Part shown: positions 57,512-64,000 of the stretch, piece by piece
How positions within the stretch are numbered: position 1 is the stretch's first letter
Layout of the letters: each line of letters begins with the position of its first letter
From: Melitaea cinxia
Taxonomy: Eukaryota; Arthropoda; Insecta; Lepidoptera; Nymphalidae
Length of the DNA: 64,000 bases
Assembly (NCBI RefSeq): GCF_905220565.1
Contig: NC_059409.1
Coordinates: 193,501-257,500 of the forward strand
Direction of reading: 5' to 3'
The notes under the pieces: generated by a model
Database searches by the model: none
Told to the model about the DNA's origin: nothing
What the model saw: the letters and a program-made list of their open reading frames with translations, nothing else
Made by a program: the position numbers and the translations under genes

Positions 57512-57833
57512 CTAGCTATGCCCGTGATTTCGTCCACGTAAAATTTAAAAAAAAAAGTTATTTTTCAGTTCGCAGAGTTATAAAATAAATAAATTACTAA
57601 AACAAATGTAGCCTAAGTTACTCCATATTACATCAGCTATCTGCAAGTGAAAGTCCCGTCAAAATTGGTCCAGCCGTATCAGAAATTAGCCGGAACAACC
57701 AAATAAAGAGACAGAAACACAAACAAAAATTGTAAAAAATGTATATGTATCGCGTACACAACCATATGCATTTAGAAAAAAGCGGTATTTTAATATTACA
57801 AACAGACACTTCAATTTTATTTACTTGTATAGA
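57512..57833 (-). mobile_element. Helitron HelB, reverse
   Basis: CTAGCTATGCCCGTGATTTC at the left (reversed 3' end) and TTTATTTACTTGTATAGA at the right (reversed TCTATACAAG start). Confidence 0.7.
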
Positions 57834-58005
57834 TTGACATTCTTCTCAATAAAATATTTTGAAATATCTGTTTTTCCTTTAATTTTGTAATCTTTAAGAC
57901 AAAGGCTATTTCTGTAATATCAAAGATCCTCTCGAGTTTTTTAAAAGTATCCGCAGTCGAAGCTCCGGGCGCTGCAAATGAAATACTACCTCCGAACAAT
58001 AACAA
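57817..58005 (-). other. Open frame with signal-peptide-like start, no AUG
   Basis: The minus-strand frame reads FAFLLLFGGSISFAAPGAS, then TADTFKKLERIFDITEIAFV. It has a hydrophobic core and an Ala-Ala-Pro cleavage-like site, but the phenylalanines come from a T-run, no in-frame ATG precedes it (ATG-TAA just upstream), and its end overlaps a Helitron. Could be a decayed or spliced secreted-peptide exon, or chance. Confidence 0.15.
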
Positions 58006-58693
58006 GAACGCAAAAAAAAAATAACCTTACATAAAGAAAACGAAATAAGAAGCAGAAAGTAAATTATACATCAACGTAATGACGCCGGCCTCAAAGAGAA
58101 GGTTCTCATTTTCAAAGTTTTTTGTAGGGCTCTTCGTTAGCTGGGCACAAAGAATACGGCTCAAACAAAATAATATGGAAATGCGAAATGAAAACATCAC
58201 AGAGCGATCCACTCCAATCAGTTGACAATACTTCTATTTCTAAACATCGGAAAAATATATCTTACAGCGTCGGCCGCGGGAAGGGCGCGCCGATTTAAGG
58301 TACAATCATTTATTTGGTATGAAAATTTATCGAACGTAACGAGGTAACTTACGAATTTTGTATCGTTAGATATAATTATATTGTATGGGTTTTTTTTAAT
58401 ATGGATAATTGTGGTATAAATCATGTAAAATGGTGCCAAGACTGCATTTCCCCTTTAAAACGCAATGTGGTCAAAAAATGTGACAGCGTTCCTGTCACCA
58501 GTAGTCGTGGACAAAATAATTGCACTGTTATTCCCAGGTTCCATTGTTTCGATAACAATTTGTATAAAAATTGATGTAACAATTTGTTCGATTGATTGAT
58601 GTTCGATTATAAAAATGCCCAAAAAAGAATAATATATAAATCCTTTTTGGTGTATAGTAAACAGTATTATTTTATATATATATATATTTATCT
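58006..58693. other. Gene-free stretch
   Basis: Nothing recognised. Confidence 0.35.
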
Positions 58694-58822
58694 ACCCCTG
58701 CAACACCAGAAACATCGCAAGCGCGTTGTCGACCATTACCTTCTGTGATGCTAAGGCAACTTCTCCAGGCAGTTTGCTCCAGATTTTGAGCAGAATTTTT
58801 CGTGCTGCGCCTTACCTATAAA
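58694..58822 (-). repeat. Family J fragment
   Basis: CCCTGCAACACCAGAAACAT to GTGCTGCGCCTTACCT, with a central deletion. Confidence 0.5.
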
Positions 58823-59611
58823 ATGGTATAAGTAAATAATTAATATGTAAATGGCATTTTATTCATAGTGTGCAAGTAACCGTGGTACGCGGTGTACGAC
58901 GCTCGGGGCGGTCACAAAGGCGGATTGTGCGCGTCCATCAGCGGAGTGGGCCTCAGCGAGGCTGTCTCCAATCAGAAAGATGATCCTTACCCGAATGACT
59001 TATAACTATAGGTATGACACTAGATGTCTCACGCAGTTTCACCCGCGCTCACTCAAGATTACAGTTCCGACTTTACATATGATTACAGTTTTGCTACGGC
59101 GAGCTGTAGCGTACACATACATACATCCATCGTCACAAACTTTTCGCATTTTTAACATTGGTAGGATCATCATCATCTATTCCAATTTAATTACTAACTT
59201 GAATAGTATTTAAAATAAAAGACTTTGTGGGCTGTTTATAAAGATATAATTTTGTATGAATACTAGTGTATGGGCCTAAACACTAACTTTCACAATGTAA
59301 ACATTTCAAGCGACTGCTGGTTTCCGGCGCTTGTGCCCTGTACGTACGAAGTTTAAGAAGCATTTAAAATTAAATTTAGCAAGAGCAGAGGTAAAGAACG
59401 AAGAAAAAAGCTAAGGAAAAAATTAAGAGATCGATAAAATTGATTCGCTGTCACATTCAGTTGCTTCCATTCAGGGGTTTGACAATAGCTTTGTGATATG
59501 ACGACATTCCGATCATTCACCTTCTTCTCAAGTTGATGCATTATCTAATTGATTGACACGGATTGTTAAATTTCGGTCAAACGGTTAACACGACATACGA
59601 GTTAAATTTAA
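58823..59611. other. Gene-free stretch
   Basis: A small GC-rich patch at 58880-58970 (CGCGGTGTACGACGCTCGGG). Otherwise nothing recognised. Confidence 0.35.
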
Positions 59612-59941
59612 TCTATACAAATAAATAAAATTAGAGTGTCTGTTTGTAATATTTAAGTAACCACTTTTTACTAAACGCACATGAATGTATACACGGTACA
59701 TATACCAAAATAACATTTTGTACAATTTTTGTCTGTCTGTTTGTTTTTTTCCGGCTAATCTCTGAAACGGCTGGACCGATTTTGACGGGACTTCCACTGA
59801 CAGATAGCTGATGTAGTAAGGAAACTTAGGCTAAACTTAGGCTACATTATTTTAGAAATTTATTCATTTTATGACTCTGCGAACTGAACAATAACTTTTT
59901 TTTGTTAAATTTCACGCGAACGAAGTCGCGGACATAGCTAG
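59612..59941 (+). mobile_element. Helitron HelB
   Basis: TCTATACAAATAAATAAAAT start; end ACGCGAACGAAGTCGCGGAC then ATAGCTAG before T. Clean copy with no nested insertion. Confidence 0.75.
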
Positions 59942-60362
59942 TAAACAATATACTTGGTAGAAATAAAATTATATTGATAATTAGATATTATATAATTTAA
60001 TCTTATTTATTTTTTAACAGTCAAATAATATTATAATATTATATAATATTTTAACACTTTAAATATATTCCGGTACGATAGGAATTAGAAAAATATTGAC
60101 GTTTTACAATATATAATAACTATTATTCTTAATCGCGACCTTTGTTACGAGTTACAATCGATTTTGTAGATTTTCCATCCAATAATTTACAAATTTAATC
60201 ACAAATAATATATTATTATATGTATTATATTATACCTTTTGTAGGTACACTCGAACGATATTCTTTTTATCAAAAATTAATATCTTTGACATGTTTTCTG
60301 ACACATGAAATCATCTTAGGTTTTATGTAGTTTAAGCACATCTTTATAATATGAGTATGTAA
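59942..60362. other. Gene-free AT-rich stretch
   Basis: Nothing recognised. Confidence 0.35.
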
Positions 60363-60455
60363 TCATCATCATCATCATCACTTCAGCCTATCGCAGTCAA
60401 CTGCTGGACATAGGCCTGCAAAGTTCGCGCCGAAAATGGCGTGACTAATGTGTGT
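60363..60455 (-). repeat. Family L1 3' fragment with (ATC)n
   Basis: ATCATCATCATCATCATC then CTTCAGCCTATCGCAGTCAA, CTGCTGGACATAGGCCTG. Confidence 0.65.
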
Positions 60456-62035
60456 TGTAGTATGTAATATCTTGAGACATTTCTATCTACGGATAGCATC
60501 GAACAGACGTTTGTTTGAACCACGCCTTCTTGCATGTGCACGTCAAACAAAGGTGTCCTCTTTCAACAACATTGAACAACAACACTCGCGTTTGACAGTT
60601 TACTTGTTAACAAATCTCCGACGACTACGACATGACACGGATGTTTTGACAGTTGACGACACATACCGCGCATTGTGCCTTTGTCGAGTTGGATGTAGCA
60701 ATGAAATATGAACCCATTTTTAAGATTAAATGTATAAGAAATATTTATTTTAGATGTATTGTCAAATGCGTAAACAGAACTTTAGCGTTTAATATGTTTT
60801 GGTTTTTTTTCTTTGCCTAAGTTATAATCCTTCATCTCAATGGCATTTTATTTATATAATGCACCCATATAGTCAAAGTCAAATTAAAAGGAATAATACT
60901 ACATATATACTACACACATGGTCTCTAATCAATGTTTACGCGCCGAAAAATTTTCTAGTTCTTCAGAATAAAAATTTTACACATAGTTTTTTCTTTTAAA
61001 TAAGATTTTTTATACTCATATATCATGATGAACCTGATGACTTGTATCTCAGATATTTCCATATCTATCGTAGACATCAGACTCATACAAATATTGACTT
61101 ACCTAAGTTATAAGATGCACACCATTTCTGTGTATATCGTCAAGGCTGTGATGAGTGAATACATATTTATTTATTCCTTTTATTATTTTATTTGACTTAT
61201 TTGTTTTGTTACAACAAGATTTTTTCGGTGTTTACTTTTCAGAGCGTGTCTGATAAACCGCTGATGTCCTCACCGGTAACAGCGGAAGTGTGGAAACCAA
61301 TTTAAGCCTCTTGCACGCCATTGTTGTGAAACAAGGCCAACCGCAAGACAATAGAATAAAAACAAAAGGGGAAAGTGTCCAAAACGAGCAGTTTTCCTAT
61401 TATTTTATTTTAGTTATGAAGTAATAAATTTGAAGCGGAAACAACTGGCTTGGTCTGACGTGTGATTTTGCGAAGAAAACTTTAAAATAACCCGGATAAT
61501 AGACATACTACAATATGTAAAATTTTATGTAATAATATTCAATACCTACTATAAAAAATTACTGGGTTTATTGATTTTTGTAAATTAAGTTGGAACAATA
61601 TAAAAAGTTAAAAGACATTATAAGACCCGATAAAGATCTAAAAGTCAACACCAGACACGCAGAGCACTCGTACGAACATCGCCGGCGTCGAGCTGCCGGA
61701 CCGTAGCTACAATACATCACGTAGCATAGAATTTTTTGTCAAGGTGCCAAAATTCTAAAGACCAATCTGTGCAAAGCCGGCGTTTTAATTGACTTTACAC
61801 TAGCGTCGAGTGAACGATGAGTGGTAAGGAAAAAGCCGGTTGGAAGGCAATGTGATAATTTGTGAGCGTTTCGCCTCTCGGGGCCTCTCGGTGCCTCTCG
61901 GGACGATCGTCTATCCGCAACCTAATGGCTCGCCTCGCTGTCGGCGCACTGGAGCTAAGAATACAGTTGACACGTGTAAAATAAAGACTGATAAAAATTT
62001 ATTTACAACAAATAATACACGAACTTTGTTATAAT
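60456..62035. promoter_or_regulatory. Gene-free; GC-rich patch at 61620-61960
   Basis: The patch holds CGCCGGCGTCGAGCTGCCGG and three copies of GCCTCTCG at a 10-bp spacing (61873, 61883, 61893). Candidate regulatory DNA by composition only. No gene recognised in the rest. Confidence 0.25.
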
Positions 62036-62230
62036 TGACTAGCCCGTTGGCGCAGTTTGTAGTGACCCTGCTTTCTGCTCCGGGGGTTGTGGGTTCGATT
62101 CCCACCCTGAGTCTGGGTGTAATGTATATATTTATTTATATATGTATTATTTATATGTATGTTTATCAAAAAAAAATATGTAGCTATATCAGTCGGCTGT
62201 TACCTATATATAACACGAGCATTAAGTTGC
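62036..62230 (+). repeat. S2 SINE, full length
   Basis: GACTAGCCCGTTGGCGCAGT (A box), GGTTGTGGGTTCGATTCCCA (B box), GAGTCTGGGTGTAATG, then the AT-rich tail with ATGTATTATTTATATGTATG. Best S2 copy here. Confidence 0.75.
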
Positions 62231-63789
62231 TAACTTTAGGAACAGACGACCGTGTGTGTATTGTGTAGATATTTGTAGGTATTTATAATTCGTGGCAACC
62301 GACAGATATCACATGATTCGCTTTACATGAACTAAAATAATCGCAAAGACGATGGGAAAATGCTTAATATGTTTTTTAAAATGTATTTTTATGGTGATCA
62401 GATAATTCATAACTTTACCGTCAACATTTGATGACGTAAATTTATATTATACTTAAGCTTAATCTAATAAGCAGTTGTAAATAGAAAAAAAAGTTTTTTA
62501 GGTTAGCTAGTTTTTAGTCTAATTTTTATTATTATTTATTTATATATTAATCTATATGTTATAAGTACACTTATGCCTGTCTGTGTTCACTGGTCATAAT
62601 TTCCTCCGCAACACGGTTGCCTGATAAAGATCCCTTTGAAGCGGTAAGGCCGGCTATTGTACAAAGCTAAGACTAATCTTAATACATTGTATTTTTCTTT
62701 GGTGTATAATATAGAATATTTATTATTATTATTAGTTGGTATAATTTGAACAAAACTGCAGTTACGTAAATTCAGATTAAAAATTTGAAACATTAAAGTT
62801 TTGATCGCGTTTCAACGTTTCGACGCCCATTGTTTCGTTTTATACTCCATACCTATTACTTTCTCCATAACTAGTAAAATGGTACATGAATGATAAGGAT
62901 TACTTAAAAATAAAAAGAAGCGTTTTTCTAAAACAAATTTGGCCATGATTCAAGAACTGTGATCCTGTTTAGGTTTTAGATGACTCGTGTCGGTCGATGA
63001 AAACTATGCTAAAATAAACTAAAATTGAACAAAAAAGATGTTATATAAAGGTTAGAGCTAAGCCCGCCAAAAGGTTACTGACAGCTAAAATGAGACCTAT
63101 CAATTGCTTCATATACTAATTTGTTTACTAAATTGCGTGATAATTTATTCCTGTTTTGTACAAGACCTCTATAACATACATATATTCTAACAAATATTAT
63201 GTATTTTAAGATACATAATAGATTTAAGTAAATAAAACATTTAAAATGTCACAAAAATGTTACCAAATAGTTTCTTAGCTCCGTCAAACGCCAGCGCATC
63301 GCACTTGTCGCATCGGACGATTTGCGATTTCCTAAAGAGTGCTCGCGCCCTCGAGGGTCCTCCACGTAACCGTGCGCCCCCCTCCCACGTCACCCCTGAA
63401 ACCTCTCGAAGAGTGTCGGAAAACGACATGGGTAAGTCTTTGACGCTCACACCGCCCGCAGCTATCGTGGAATTATTTCATTTCATCGCCCAATAGTTGC
63501 TTTCGATATTGAGCGGTTTTTTGATGTGTTGCAATTTTCAGATAAAGCAATTGAGACTCGATTTTGAATAAAAGAAACCCACAACAAAACCGGTTTTGTT
63601 TCTCTCTGTATTTATTTACAAACTTTAAAAAATTAAAAGAACTGCTAAGCAGTCTTCTAAGGGTACATCTTTTTAGAAGAAATATTTTAGTTTCAGATTT
63701 AGATAAACAATCTTTACGTATTGATTTGTTATTTTTCAAAAACTTTTTACTAGAAGCCAAAATATATATTAAGTCGTCTAACCATTCTC
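62231..63789. promoter_or_regulatory. Gene-free; GC-rich patch at 63240-63500
   Basis: The patch (AACGCCAGCGCATCGCACTT to GACGCTCACACCGCCCGCAG) is repeat-free and carries overlapping open frames on both strands (63241-63450 and 63257-63496) without a recognised domain. The rest is AT-rich and empty. Confidence 0.25.
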
Positions 63790-63936
63790 GCTTCAGCCTG
63801 CAAACACCCAAACCACGGCAAAGATCTGTATGGCCAATATAAATGTTCGTCATGTGCGGGCATCGAACCCGCAACCGCCGGCGCAACAGGTACAATCCAT
63901 GGCTCTGACCGTTGCGCCAACGCGGCGTCTAACCAT
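63790..63936 (-). repeat. S1 SINE 5' part, reverse
   Basis: CTTCAGCCTG, then AACACCCAAACCACGGCAAA and the reversed head GGCATCGAACCCGCAACCGC, CCGTTGCGCCAACGCGGCGT. The body between tail and head is deleted. Confidence 0.7.
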
Positions 63937-64000
63937 TCTCAAGTGTGTAAAAATGTTGACGTAAGAGAAACTGCGCAGCTCGGTGGTAAATATTTGAAAA

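Overview
This window is eukaryotic nuclear DNA, most likely from a moth or butterfly. It is AT-rich by eye, has one recognisable intron-containing host gene, and is filled with interspersed repeats: short Helitrons (5' TC, 3' hairpin then CTAG), two tRNA-headed SINE families, LINE tails ending in ATG/TTA repeats, an irritans-type mariner and a BEL/Pao-like LTR element. The lepidopteran assignment rests on the resemblance of these families to ones I recall from Lepidoptera. It is an inference, not a database result.

The only host protein-coding gene I can support is mRpL14 (mitochondrial large-subunit protein uL14m) at 3365-4779, minus strand, two exons joined by canonical splice sites into 149 codons. 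The rest is mostly gene-free. GC-rich, repeat-free islands at about 9150-9830, 11500-12060, 18820-19250, 38220-38850, 45440-45570, 46010-46130, 49960-50150, 54440-54740, 55080-55480, 61620-61960 and 63240-63500 stand out from the AT-rich background and look like conserved regulatory DNA or unannotated promoters/first exons. This would fit a long intergenic or intronic regulatory landscape, but no developmental gene is visible here.

The mobile elements centre on 19.4-26.1 kb. A complete 1,295-bp mariner (20698-21992, TA target duplication) carries a transposase gene broken by one extra A in an A-run. Immediately beside it is a 3,846-bp LTR element (22224-26069) with two apparently identical 231-bp LTRs and a 5-bp target duplication CAATC. 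It keeps a C-terminally truncated Gag and a complete fusion-type envelope ORF but has lost protease, reverse transcriptase, RNase H and integrase. It is young but cannot move by itself.

Elsewhere, nested insertions let element borders be read exactly. A 1,374-bp Helitron (34342-35715) splits a fold-ended repeat with a perfect A/T empty site, and a 751-bp TA-flanked inverted-repeat element (36192-36942) splits another copy of the same repeat. At least five Helitron types, about seventeen S1 SINE pieces, seven S2 SINE pieces, and many copies of a LINE 3'-end family (L1), a family J and a fold-ended family F account for most of the recognisable sequence. Repeat family names used here (HelA-HelE, S1, S2, L1, J, K, L, F) are local labels. 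I found no CRISPR, operon, rRNA or stand-alone tRNA gene.
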